A DNA stretch of 64,000 nt from Cafeteria roenbergensis. Lineage: Eukaryota > Sar > Bigyra > Bicosoecida > Cafeteriaceae. The notes under the pieces were generated by a model, which searched no databases, was not told the DNA's origin, and saw only the letters and a program-made list of their open reading frames with translations. The translations under genes and the position numbers were made by a program. This document shows, one piece after another, positions 18,547 to 28,346 of this stretch. Position 1 is the stretch's first letter. Each line of letters begins with the position of its first letter. The stretch covers positions 234,548-298,547 of the forward strand of contig VLTN01000046.1 of NCBI GenBank assembly GCA_008330645.1, in the 5' to 3' direction.

Positions 18547-21500
18547 CTAGCGGTAGAGCCGCCCCTGTGCGTCGGCCGGAGCGCGGGGCGACCGGCCGGA
18601 CATCGTGACCACGCCAGACGCGCGTCCTCGCCGGGGCGCGCGCGGGTGCCTGACCGCCCCTGCCTGCACCTGCACCGACCCCGCCACGCCGCCCATGCGC
18701 GCGCCTGGCCGGCTGGGGAGGGCGCCGCCGTGGCGCCCCCTCGAGGCCCCGCCCCCTCCCGGGCCCCAGCGCGCCGCCCGGGCTTGTGCTGCCGCTGCTG
18801 TGCCCACGGCCCCGTCCCGCTGCCCCGGAAGCCCAAGGGCTGCCACGCTGACGGCCAGGCCCGCCACATCCCGCCCGCCGCCGGCCGCCGGCGGCCCCTG
18901 CCCAGACGGCCGCGCCCGCCCGCTGCCAGGAGCAGCCGCCCCCCCGCCCATGCGCGGCGATCCGGAGTCCCCCCTCCCCCGCCCAGGCGCTGCGGCGCCC
19001 GCTGCCGCCACCTCGCCCCCCTGGAGCAGCGACCCGAAGCTCACCGATGACATGCGCACCGGCACTCTGCCGGCCATGGCCGCGATCTCCGCGGGGCTTG
19101 GGGCCACAGCAAAGGCGCCCGCGCCGCCCGGGCCCTCGTTGAAAATTTCCGCCGCCATTCGCTTCTCCTCGTCCGTCGCCTCCCGCCCGTCCAGCCGCCG
19201 CAGCAGGTCCAGCGACCGCAGGACCGTGGGCCGGTAGAGCTGCTTCCGCGCCACAGGGTTGGACGTCAGCGTCAGGTCTACGAGGTACGGCAGAGCGGCG
19301 AGGTTCTCCACCTCGCGGATGTCGGACACCCTGTTTGAGGCCAGGTCCAGCAGCTGCAGCGTCTGGAGCACGGTCAGCGCGGCCAGCGTGCGGAGCGAGT
19401 TCTCGCGCAGCCGGAGCACGCGGAGGGCCGCCAGGCCCACGAGCGCGCCGTCGTCGATGCTGCGCAGGCGGTTCGCGTCGAGGTGCAGCTCCCTGAGCAG
19501 AGGGCAGGCCGGCATGCGGCGGATGCGACCCACGTCGTTCCGGGAGAGGCGCAGCGCCTTGAGCGCCGGGAGCAGGTGCACCCCCAGGTCCTCCACCGAC
19601 GACACGGCGTTGCTGGACAGGTCCAGCACCTCCACGCCGGAGAAGGCCCCGTCCGCGGGGTCTGCCGAGCCGGGGCCCGACGGGGCGGCGTCCGGGTCGT
19701 CCTGGATGGCGGGCAGGAGCGTGCTGATCTTGTTGGAGCCGAGGCGCAGCTCCTGGAGCGAGGGCAGGCCGCGGAGGCCGCGGAGGCCGTGCGCAGTGAG
19801 GAGGTTGCTGGAGAGGTTCATGCAGGCGAGGGAGCGGAAGCGGTGCGCGGGCAGGGGCTCGATGTCGCGGATCTTGCTGGAGGAGAGGTCCAGCTCCGTG
19901 ATGGACGGGAGTCGCTCGGCGGTCAGCTTTTCCTCCAAAAAGTCGAGCGTGAGCTTGCCGCTGTAGCGGTCCCTGGCGTCGGCGCTCTCCTCCGACGTGA
20001 TGCTGACGCCGTCCAGCACCTTGAGGCGCCGCAGCGTGTAGACGGAGAAGAGCCGGTAGCGCGAGGAGCCGCACAGCGGGTTGCCGCAGAGGTCCAGGAT
20101 GATCAGCTTGGGGAGGGAGCGCAGCTTGCGCACCTCCTTGACGGCCCTTACCTTGTTGTTGCCCGCGTACAGCTCCAGCAGGCTGTGCAGGCAGTCCAGG
20201 CCGTCGAGGGACGTCAGCTCGTTACTCTCCAGCGAGAGCTGCACCAGCTGCGTCAGGCACTCCAGCCCGCTGAGCGACGACAGGCAGTTGCTGCCCATGT
20301 CCAGGCGCTGCAGGGAGCCGGCGATGCCTGCAAAGGCGCTCGAGGCCCCCGCCGCCCCGGGCTCGCCATCGGCGCCGCGGGCGGCTGAGGCTTCCGCCGC
20401 GGGCGCAACGAGGAGGCTGCCGATGCGATTGTCCTCCACCACGAGCTCCTCCAGCTGCGGGAGGGAGAGGCCCTGCAGGCTGGCCAGCGACGACAGCAGG
20501 TTGCCCGAGGCGTCGAGCCGGCGCAGCCGCCCGCACCGGCGCAGGCCAGGCCCGTCGAGCGCCCGAAGCCCGCAGGCGCTGACGTCCACGGCGTCCACCG
20601 CCGCCCACCGCCCCGCCATCTCGGCAAGGTGCGGCGTGGCAGGGCTCGGCGGCGCCACGGCCCGCCCCCCCGGAGCGGCGCGGTGCCCCGGCGACGCCCC
20701 GCTCTGCCGGCTGCGGTCCCCTGCGCCGGAGAGCGGCGCCACGTCGCCCTCTGGCGCGAAGGACGTCGACACGGCGAGTGCCTCCGCCGCTTCCCGAGCG
20801 GCGGCCGCCCCCAGCATGTCGTCCAGCTCCGGCCACACGTGCTCGCCGAGCGGGTCGGTGGAGCGACGCATCACCAGCTCCGTCCCGGCCGCGCGCCCCT
20901 GGCCCTCCGGCCCCGACGCGTCGTGCGCCTCGCTGAGGCGGCACCCGTCCAGCACGCGCAGGCCCGGCAGAGCCGCAACAATGAGGCTGCGGTAGCGCGT
21001 GTGAGAGACACCGCCACCGGTGCCCGGGGTCACCGGCCGCCACGGGGTGCCCGTGAGCGCCACGCGCTCGGGCAGCTCGCCGGCGCCCCCCACGGCGGGC
21101 GGCCCCACGGGCAGCAGGCCAAGCAGGGCGAGCTCCCCCCTGCTCGACACGCCGCCGGACCACACGCCGTGCGCGGCGAGGCCCCTCGGCCGCTCCGCAT
21201 CCATGTGCCACATCGCGACCGGGTTGTACGCGAGCGAGACCTCCTCCAGCGCGGGACAGGCGCGCGAGAGGGCCTGCAGGTCGGACAGCGACGCCAGCCT
21301 GTTGTCGTGCAGCAGCAGCCGCTTGAGGCCCGGGCAGGCGGCCAGCGGGCAGGCGAAGAGCGACTGAGAGACGCGGCGCTGCCGGCCGCCGCCCCTTCGC
21401 GCCCGCTGGCTGCCAGCCGCGCCGCCGCCAGTCTTGGCCGCCGCCCTCGCCGCCCCCGCCGCGGCTGGAGCAGCGACTGCGTCCCCGCCAAAGGGCGCGA

Positions 21501-24500
21501 TTTGGCCGGCCGCGTCGTCGCCCGCCGGGCCGGCCTCCGGCTGCACGAGCAGGGAGTCGATGGCGTTGAAGGAGAGGTCGAGCGCCAGGAGCGACGGCAG
21601 CGACGCGAGCCCGGGCGCCAGGCCCGCAAGCGAGAAGAGGCCGCAGAAGGACAGGACGAGCTCCCTCACGCCGCGCAGCTGCCCGAGCGGCGGCAGCATG
21701 GACAGGGAGGCCGCCTCCGAGCCGTGGAGGTCCAGCACCCCCTCCCTCGCCAGCAGCTCCTGCCCGGACACGAGGCCGCCTGCGCCCACGCCCGAGGAGA
21801 GGTACTCCTCCAGCTCTGCCATCCCGCCGTGGCGCAGCTCTGCCCGTGGGCGGCAGGCTCGGGCCGCAGCCGCCTCCAGCGCCTCCGCCTGGGCCTCGCC
21901 GGCTCCCGAAAACGTCGCCCCGACGGCGCGGCACTGCTCCACAAAGCGCGCCAGCGGCCGCACAAGCGGCTTCAGGTCGGCCTCCTCCTGCGCCGACAGC
22001 CGCACCGCCGTGCCGCCCCCCGCCGTCTCCTCGTCCTCGCCGTCGTCCTCCCCGTCGCCGGCTCTCCCCGCCCTGCCCCCCAGGCTCACCTCCGCCAGCA
22101 GCGTCAGCTCCTCGCCCATCGTGCGCGATGAGGCCCCGGCCCCCGCGGCGCCGTGAGCCCCCTGGCCGTCGCCTCCGCCTCCGCCGCCCCCCCCGCCGGC
22201 GCCGCCTCCGCCTCCGCCTCCGCCGCCGCCATTGCCGCCGCCCGCCCGCCTTCCCTCGGCGCTCGTCCCCGCTCGTGTGCCCAGCGGGGGGGACCTCCCC
22301 CGGCCGCCCTCCGACTCCCACACGTAGTCGAACTCCACCACGTACTCGGGCAGCGCCAGCGCCGGGTCCAGCACCACCCACTGCCGCTGACGCGCGTCCT
22401 CGCCGCGAGCCGCCACCACAGAGTGCGGCATCGACCGCGCGTCGTCCGGGCTGGGAACGCGTTGCGCCCGCATCACGGACTGGGTCCGGCGAGGGCCCGG
22501 GCTGCGATGCGGCGATCCGGCCGCCACCGCAACGGGCGAGCGGTAGCCTCCGCCGTTGGGCGAGCCGGAGCCCGCGACGGCGCTCCCGGACCGCACCGGC
22601 GAGCGGGCAGAGCTCGGGGTGCGCGCCCCGCCAGGCGACGCCGCCGCCTGCGGCAGGGCCTGGCCGCAGAGGCGCACCGCGGCCGCCGCGTCCAGCCTGG
22701 CGCGCGCAGCATCGCCGTAATGGCCTCCGCCTCCTCCTCCTCCTTCCGCTGTTGTTCCGTCCCCGCCACCGCCACCGCCGGCGCCACCGCCTGCGCCTGC
22801 ACTCGCAGAGTGGCCGCCTCGCGAGCCGTCGCCGTCCTCGTCCCCGTCGCCGCCGTCGCCCACGCGCTCAAGCAGCTCTGCCGCCTCCGCCGCCACGGCA
22901 GCGCACTGCATACGCACGGCGTCCTGCGCAGATATGCACCGCCCCACGAACACCTTGCAAACCAGCAGCGCACAGCCTTGCACGGCTGGCGAGAGGAGGG
23001 CGGCGCCGGCCCCCCACCGGCCGCGCGGCTCCGAGGGCTGGGCTGAGGTCCACGTCGCCGGGTCCACGGGGTCGGGGAACCCGAGGGCGGCCTCCCGGGA
23101 GGGCGACGCCGGCTTGTCGGCCGAGAGCGGAGAGCCGCCGCCGCCCCCGCGCAGGCCCGCTGCCTCCTCGTCCGCCTGGGCCGAGCAGCTCGCCGCTGCC
23201 GCGGCCTCCGCCTCTGCGTCGGCCCCCGAGGCGAGCGGTGCGGACCGCGACCCCCCAAGCCACCAGGCCACCGCGTCGCGAGCGTCGCCGCGCCCCCGCA
23301 CCCGCGGCGACCGCTGCACCCCCGCAGCCTCAAGCACGGAGTCGGCGTTCCAGCCGCTCCCGCCGCCGCACGGCCCCCCCGCCCCCGAGGCCCCCGCGCC
23401 GCCATCTGCGCCGCTGCCGCCCGGGCTGCCACCGCCTCCAATCAGCCCGCTGCCGCCCCGGCCATTGCGCCCAGGCGCGGCCCCGTCGCCAGGGGCGCCG
23501 GAACCCGCCCCGCAAGCCCGGCGGAACACGTCGGCAGCGCCGCCTGCAGGCATGCTGGGGTCGGATGCGGGGTGGGCGCCGCCCCCGCCCCCGCCCCCGC
23601 TCTCGCCCACGCTCCTGCCATCCGCCTGCGCCTCTCCCCCCCCGTCAGTGCTGGAAGCCGCCAACGCCCCGCCGGCGCCAGTCGGGGCGCGGCTCCAACC
23701 CGCGCGACCGGCCGGCCGGCCTGCCGCCTCCAGCGTGCTCGCCACTGCCTCGGCCAGGCGCGGGAGGTCGGCAGCGGTGAGCGAGTTGGACAGCGGCACC
23801 CCCACAGACATGGCCGCGGCAAGCCGGTCGCCCCTGCCCTCGGCATCGGGCTCACAGCCGCGAGGGGTCGACGCCTCCTCGTCGCTGGAGGCCCCGTCCG
23901 CCGAGAGCCGGCCGCCCGACTGCGCGCCGGCGCGGCCGGCCGCGTCAGCTCCCAGCCCTGACGACAGCCCTGCAGCGGCGCAGGCCGCCGGGGAGAGCAG
24001 CGCCGGCCGCCCCTCAGCAAGCGCCCGGAGGAGCGACGCGCTGGCGCGAGCCCCGCCGCCCAGCCTGGCCGCCGCCGCCTCCACCGCCGCGCGCAGCGCC
24101 CCCCGGTGGCTGTCAGCCGGCGGCGCCTGCGAGGCGGCGAGGGGGCCCTGCTTGCCAAACCGCTTGTCCGCCGAGGCGAAGGAGGGCGCGTCGTCGGCGA
24201 AGTAGGGCGGCGGCAGCGGCGGCAGCGGGCACGGCGCGGTGGCCTCCCGCGGCCCGAAACCGTCCTCGGCGATCCGCTGGAGGGCCTCGGCGATCGCCCC
24301 CGGGGACCGCGTGGCCCCCCTGGAGCCCCGCCAGGGCAGCGCAAAGAACAGATACTCCAGCCCGCCGCGGCGGGACGCGGACCCGGCGGACGAGGCCCCT
24401 GCTCCGTCGCCGGCAGCCCCGTCAGCGCCCCCGGAGTGGGCCGCGCCGGCAGCCCCGCTCTTGCTGCGCCGGCGGGCGGAGCGCCGCCCCCCGGCAGAGC

Positions 24501-26070
24501 CCCCGTCCGGCGCGCCCGAGGCGCCCTGCTTGGCGCCCAGGGCGGAGGCCAGCTCCGGGTCCGCCGCCAGCACCCCTGCCATGCGCCTATCGAACTGCGC
24601 CCGCAGGTGCCGGTTGTGGATCTTGGTGACGCCCCGCACCTGCACGCCGGCCACGCCCACCGCCGCAAAGTCCCTCGCGTGGAAGCGCGAGAGCACCAGC
24701 TCTGCGCAGGACTTGTACCAGGCGTGCCGCGGGGAGCCGTCCTCCAGCCGGATGTTGCCGCCCGTGCTCAGCTCCAGCACGAGGCGCCGGGCCCTGGCGG
24801 AGGCGATGGCCGTGAGGGAGTCTCTCAGCGCCGACAGCTGCCAGCGCAGCGCGCGCTCGGCTAGCGCGCGCTCGGCGGCGGCCCACACGAGGCGGCAGAG
24901 GAGGCGCTCGAGCGCCAGGGCTCGCCCGTGCAGCCCCGCCAGGCCGGCGGCGCGGGCGGCCTGCAGCAGGGCGAGGGCCTGCGGCGGGGGCCCGCTGAGC
25001 CGCCCGGGGCCGTCGTGCAGCCCGTGGGACCCGCCGCCGCGGGGGCCGCCGGGGGTCGTCGGGCCCGGCGCCTCGTGGCCGACCGCCCGCGCGGCCAGGT
25101 CGGCTGCCTTCCGCGCCGCATCGGGCCCCGTCTCAGGCTGCGTGCGCAGGGCGATGGCCGCGTAGGCGAAGCGCAGGTCGCGGCGCACGTCCCGCAGCGC
25201 GCGGTGCAGCAGCCGCGCGCTGCCCCGCATCGCCCGCGCCCGCGACCGCAGGGCCACGCCCGCCCGCCGCACGACGTTGTGCGTGTTGCGCTTGAGCGTC
25301 TTGGTGCGCATGTTGTAGTACATCTGCTTCTTCGTGAAGGTGGCCTCCGCCGCCTGCTTGGCCGCGTCGTCCAGCACCACCGTGTCCAGCGCCTCCAGCC
25401 GCGGCAGCTGACACAGGCTGAACGTTCCGTAGTTGCATAGCGAGCACACGGGGTTGGCGCCCCAGTGCGGGTCGCTGAGCGCGAGCTCCCGCAGCGCGGG
25501 CAGCCGCGCTAGCTGCCTCAGCTCCCTGAAGTGCCCGATGCCGTTGTCGCTGACGTTGAGCCGCTGCAGCGACGACAGGCCGTCCAGCCAGCGGCCGACG
25601 TTGGTCAGCCGGTTCCTCGCCAGGCTCAGCTCCTCAAGGGCCGTTAGCCCCGCAAACGACTCGAGCGAATGGATGCGGTTGTTGTTGGCCCACAGCTTGC
25701 GCAGCCTGGGGTGCGTGCCGCTCGAGAACCCCTCAACGCCCTCGAGCTGGTTGCTGTCCACGACGAGCTCCTCGAGGCCGTCGCACAGCCGCAGCCCCTC
25801 CAGGGACGCGAGCCCGCAATCCACAATGAACGCCCTGCGTAGCGCCGGCAGGAAGCCAAAGTCCACGACCCCGCTGCCCAGCCCGATGGCCTGCACCAGG
25901 CTGATTTCCTGCAGCCCGCGCAACCTTGCGATGGACGGCGAGCGCACCGCCAAGGTCTGGAACAGGTCCACCCGAGTGACCGCGTCGCGCTCCTCCTTTG
26001 TTGCCCCGGGGGCGAGGCCCACAGACGCGAGAAGCTCCAGCTCGGACGCGCTGCAGTCGGATGCCGCCAT
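18547..26070 (-). CDS. LRRC9: LRRC9-like leucine-rich-repeat protein
   Basis: 2,507 residues in one exon from ATG 26070; an upstream Met at 26262 would add an Arg-rich leader and is less likely. N-terminal LRRs (residues about 30-210) run into the family-specific stretch DPHWGANPVCSLCNYGTF and then KQMYYNMRTKTLKRN near residue 249. Further matches to the LRRC9 family are YKSCAELVLSRFHARDFAAV with GVQVRGVTKIHNRHLR, and LDPALALPEYVVEFDYVWE near residue 1240. A second, longer LRR block fills roughly residues 1450-2300. The middle carries large Gly/Ser/Ala-rich insertions, so the protein is much longer than animal LRRC9 (about 1,450). The family is known mainly from ciliated organisms and is presumed axonemal. 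The C-terminal 200 residues are disordered. Family assignment is from remembered motif similarity, not a search. Confidence 0.88.
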   Translation of the reverse strand: MAASDCSASELELLASVGLAPGATKEERDAVTRVDLFQTLAVRSPSIARLRGLQEISLVQAIGLGSGVVDFGFLPALRRAFIVDCGLASLEGLRLCDGLEELVVDSNQLEGVEGFSSGTHPRLRKLWANNNRIHSLESFAGLTALEELSLARNRLTNVGRWLDGLSSLQRLNVSDNGIGHFRELRQLARLPALRELALSDPHWGANPVCSLCNYGTFSLCQLPRLEALDTVVLDDAAKQAAEATFTKKQMYYNMRTKTLKRNTHNVVRRAGVALRSRARAMRGSARLLHRALRDVRRDLRFAYAAIALRTQPETGPDAARKAADLAARAVGHEAPGPTTPGGPRGGGSHGLHDGPGRLSGPPPQALALLQAARAAGLAGLHGRALALERLLCRLVWAAAERALAERALRWQLSALRDSLTAIASARARRLVLELSTGGNIRLEDGSPRHAWYKSCAELVLSRFHARDFAAVGVAGVQVRGVTKIHNRHLRAQFDRRMAGVLAADPELASALGAKQGASGAPDGGSAGGRRSARRRSKSGAAGAAHSGGADGAAGDGAGASSAGSASRRGGLEYLFFALPWRGSRGATRSPGAIAEALQRIAEDGFGPREATAPCPLPPLPPPYFADDAPSFASADKRFGKQGPLAASQAPPADSHRGALRAAVEAAAARLGGGARASASLLRALAEGRPALLSPAACAAAGLSSGLGADAAGRAGAQSGGRLSADGASSDEEASTPRGCEPDAEGRGDRLAAAMSVGVPLSNSLTAADLPRLAEAVASTLEAAGRPAGRAGWSRAPTGAGGALAASSTDGGGEAQADGRSVGESGGGGGGGAHPASDPSMPAGGAADVFRRACGAGSGAPGDGAAPGRNGRGGSGLIGGGGSPGGSGADGGAGASGAGGPCGGGSGWNADSVLEAAGVQRSPRVRGRGDARDAVAWWLGGSRSAPLASGADAEAEAAAAASCSAQADEEAAGLRGGGGGSPLSADKPASPSREAALGFPDPVDPATWTSAQPSEPRGRWGAGAALLSPAVQGCALLVCKVFVGRCISAQDAVRMQCAAVAAEAAELLERVGDGGDGDEDGDGSRGGHSASAGAGGGAGGGGGGDGTTAEGGGGGGGHYGDAARARLDAAAAVRLCGQALPQAAASPGGARTPSSARSPVRSGSAVAGSGSPNGGGYRSPVAVAAGSPHRSPGPRRTQSVMRAQRVPSPDDARSMPHSVVAARGEDARQRQWVVLDPALALPEYVVEFDYVWESEGGRGRSPPLGTRAGTSAEGRRAGGGNGGGGGGGGGGAGGGGGGGGGDGQGAHGAAGAGASSRTMGEELTLLAEVSLGGRAGRAGDGEDDGEDEETAGGGTAVRLSAQEEADLKPLVRPLARFVEQCRAVGATFSGAGEAQAEALEAAAARACRPRAELRHGGMAELEEYLSSGVGAGGLVSGQELLAREGVLDLHGSEAASLSMLPPLGQLRGVRELVLSFCGLFSLAGLAPGLASLPSLLALDLSFNAIDSLLVQPEAGPAGDDAAGQIAPFGGDAVAAPAAAGAARAAAKTGGGAAGSQRARRGGGRQRRVSQSLFACPLAACPGLKRLLLHDNRLASLSDLQALSRACPALEEVSLAYNPVAMWHMDAERPRGLAAHGVWSGGVSSRGELALLGLLPVGPPAVGGAGELPERVALTGTPWRPVTPGTGGGVSHTRYRSLIVAALPGLRVLDGCRLSEAHDASGPEGQGRAAGTELVMRRSTDPLGEHVWPELDDMLGAAAAREAAEALAVSTSFAPEGDVAPLSGAGDRSRQSGASPGHRAAPGGRAVAPPSPATPHLAEMAGRWAAVDAVDVSACGLRALDGPGLRRCGRLRRLDASGNLLSSLASLQGLSLPQLEELVVEDNRIGSLLVAPAAEASAARGADGEPGAAGASSAFAGIAGSLQRLDMGSNCLSSLSGLECLTQLVQLSLESNELTSLDGLDCLHSLLELYAGNNKVRAVKEVRKLRSLPKLIILDLCGNPLCGSSRYRLFSVYTLRRLKVLDGVSITSEESADARDRYSGKLTLDFLEEKLTAERLPSITELDLSSSKIRDIEPLPAHRFRSLACMNLSSNLLTAHGLRGLRGLPSLQELRLGSNKISTLLPAIQDDPDAAPSGPGSADPADGAFSGVEVLDLSSNAVSSVEDLGVHLLPALKALRLSRNDVGRIRRMPACPLLRELHLDANRLRSIDDGALVGLAALRVLRLRENSLRTLAALTVLQTLQLLDLASNRVSDIREVENLAALPYLVDLTLTSNPVARKQLYRPTVLRSLDLLRRLDGREATDEEKRMAAEIFNEGPGGAGAFAVAPSPAEIAAMAGRVPVRMSSVSFGSLLQGGEVAAAGAAAPGRGRGDSGSPRMGGGAAAPGSGRARPSGQGPPAAGGGRDVAGLAVSVAALGLPGQRDGAVGTAAAAQARAARWGPGGGGASRGRHGGALPSRPGARMGGVAGSVQVQAGAVRHPRAPRRGRASGVVTMSGRSPRAPADAQGRLYR

Positions 26071-26372
26071 GGCGGCGAGCGCGCTGCGCCGGCGCTCGGC
26101 GCGGCAGGGGCGGCCGCCGTCGCTGGGTTGGCCACGCGGAGCACGACGGCTTGCTGTCGCGTGCTGTGCGGCGCCGGCCGGTCTGGCGACCGCGGCGGAA
26201 TGGCGTGGCGGTCGGGCGCCTGTCCGACCGCAATGTTTGCCCGCCACCGTTAGACCGATCAAGTTCGCTTGCCAAATCCAGGGCCTGGCAGAGCAGAGTT
26301 GCGGACACTGCCGCTACAACTCGCGGGCAAGCCCCGTTTCCTGCGGCACCCCGCTCGCGCGCCTCGCCCGGC
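26071..26372. promoter_or_regulatory. Divergent promoter region, LRRC9-like and COPI-associated genes
   Basis: 302 bp between opposed ATGs. It contains an open minus-strand frame that extends the LRRC9-like protein to 26262; that extension is Arg/Ala-rich and was judged untranslated. No promoter motif recognised. Confidence 0.4.
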
Positions 26373-27887
26373 ATGAGCGAGAACAACGTGTTCGCGGACC
26401 CCGACGCGCCCACCCCTGCGCCGGCCGCAGGTGGTACTCCTGCTCAGACCGCCCCGCCCCGCAGGTGAGCGCGTTCCCCCCTCCTGCCCGGCTGCGCGGA
26501 AAGGCTCTCGCCGCTCGCTGCCGCTGCCGCCCCGCGGCCGCCGCAAGTGGCCCAGGAGCCGGCCAGCGGGCAAGCTGGCGCGGCAATAGCGCACACCGGG
26601 ATCCGAGGCGCAGTCGCCGGCCGGCCCACGGCCAGCCGCGGCCTGTGGGCGGCCTGGGGACGCCCGCTCGTCGTCGCCTGGGACGCTCCCAGCGGCCCAA
26701 GTTGCCTTTGCTCGCGCAGTCGCCGTCGCTCGCCGCCGCCTCCCCCTCGCTCCCAGCTCATCTGCCGGTGCGCCCATGTTGGCTCTCTCTCTCTGTCTCT
26801 CTCTCCCCCATACTGCTGCCGCCGCAGGTCGCTCTCCCAGTGGTCTGACGGGTCCTTGCTGCGGTGCTTCCGCCTGCTGAATCTGATGAACGGAGTCCTG
26901 CTCATCACGGGCGCCATTCTGGTTTTCATCGCCGGGATCGTGACCCCGTCGTTTGCGTCTGTCACCGTGGCCGCGTACGAGTGGTTAGTCCCGGCTGCGG
27001 GCCCATTCCTGGCCCTCGGGAGCGCGGCCGACCGGCCGCCCCCCGCGCGAGGCGGTGTTGTCCCCTCCCCTCCGCACGCGCCGCCCGACCGCGCCACTGT
27101 GCCCTTGACCCGCTATGCGATTCTCGCAGCGCCTTCGGCCTGATGATGTTCTGCGTCGAGCTGAACATCGCCAACATCCAGCCCAAGCTGCGCGAGAACT
27201 GCGGATTCCTCTTTACCTTCCTCGGCCGCGCGCTCTTCGTCCTCTTGTGAGACGCCTGGCGCACACGCTCTCGCTCGCAGAGCCCCGTTGCGCCCCGGAG
27301 GCCCCGGCACCGGGCCGCGGTGTCCCTTCCCCCCCATCCCGGCATCTCGTGGCACCCTGGCCGCCTGTCCAGTGCGCCGCTGTCCTTGACCGCCCCCCCC
27401 TCCCTCCCCCCAACACGCACACACACGACCCCTCCCCTACGCCCCGACGCTCCCGCTCGCCCTCCTCGCTCGCAGCGCGGGCACCATCACCATCGCCATG
27501 GACTCGTGGATCTCCTGGATTGTGGGCGGCATCACGCTGGCCAATGCTGTGTTCAATGGCTACGCCATGTGCGTGCACCCTGCGTTCAAGAAGGGCGGCC
27601 GCTTCCACGCCCACGCCGACCCCTTCAAGGGAATGAGCACCGGCGAGCAGGAGGTGGCGGCGTACCTGCGCAAGAACCCCGACGTGGCGGTGCGCGTTGG
27701 CTCGACGGCGGCCAAGGTGGCCGCTTCCAACCCCGACCTGGCCAGGGACGCAATGCGCGGCGCCGCGGCCGCCTCGACGCCGGCTGGCGGGTCCAGCCCG
27801 CACCCGGCCGGCAAGGCCTCTGGCGCCGCGTCGCCCTCCCCGTTCTCCGGGTCGGCGGGCCACGACGACGAGAACCCGTTCTCTTGA
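26373..27887 (+). CDS. COPI-associated membrane protein (four exons)
   Basis: 258 residues from exons 26373-26464, 26828-26983, 27130-27246 and 27476-27887, all joined in phase 2. Donors are GTGAGC, GTTAGT and GTGAGA; each acceptor ends GCAG. The product has four predicted membrane helices: FRLLNLMNGVLLITGAILVF, a helix lost across the second junction around YEWCAFGLMMFCVELNI, FLFTFLGRALFVLLFAGTI, and ISWIVGGITLANAVFNGY. The core with NIQPKLRENCGFLFTFLGRA is characteristic of the COPI-associated protein family, small Golgi membrane proteins linked to vesicle coats. The cytosolic tail is Ala/Pro/Ser-rich and ends DENPFS, which contains an NPF tripeptide, a known EH-domain ligand. The first intron holds a long CT-rich tract before its acceptor. 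Confidence 0.9.
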
Positions 27888-28346
27888 AGCGCGCCCCGGC
27901 GCCACCGTCGCGCGAGCCCCCCGAAGCCCCCGACGTGCGTGTGAACGAGTGGCCGTACGTGTGTGTGTATCGCGCCGCGGCAACAGCGCCGCTGCGCTCT
28001 GCGCGCTCTCCGCCGGCGCGATTGGCCGCCCCTGCCCCACGCAAAGCAGCGCGCTGCACGCATGCACGCTGCGCAGGGGTAAGCGCCGCTCCACGCCGGT
28101 GGGGTGCGGCCCGCGCGACGGTGAGCTGCGAACCGTGCCCCTCGCAAGAGCTGGCTTCTGGGTCGCGCACGGCACCGCCCAATTTCGCCCGGCTCTGCGA
28201 CACGCTGCGCGGCGGCAGTGGAGCAAGGAGAAGCGGCCACCCCGCCCGCCCACGCGCGGCTGCAGCAGGCTCCGGGCCGGGCCAACCCGGGAGGAGCTTG
28301 GCGCTGGTTCGGGCGTCCCCTCCCGAGCGGGCCGGGGCTGAGGCCG
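27888..28346. other. Intergenic region upstream of the K+ channel
   Basis: 459 bp with a short GT-rich patch near 27955-27970 and otherwise GC-rich unique sequence. It holds the 3' UTR of the COPI-associated gene and the promoter of the channel. The channel frame is open back to 28218, but the only initiator there would be GTG. Confidence 0.5.

Noticed and set aside
20222-22381. Long minus-strand frames overlapping the LRRC9-like gene in another phase
   Set aside because: They are Arg/Gly/Pro-rich shadows produced by G/C at third positions; the LRRC9 frame has clear LRR periodicity.
28218-28346. N-terminal extension of the K+ channel
   Set aside because: Only a GTG codon is available as start and no targeting signal is seen; ATG 28347 is preferred.
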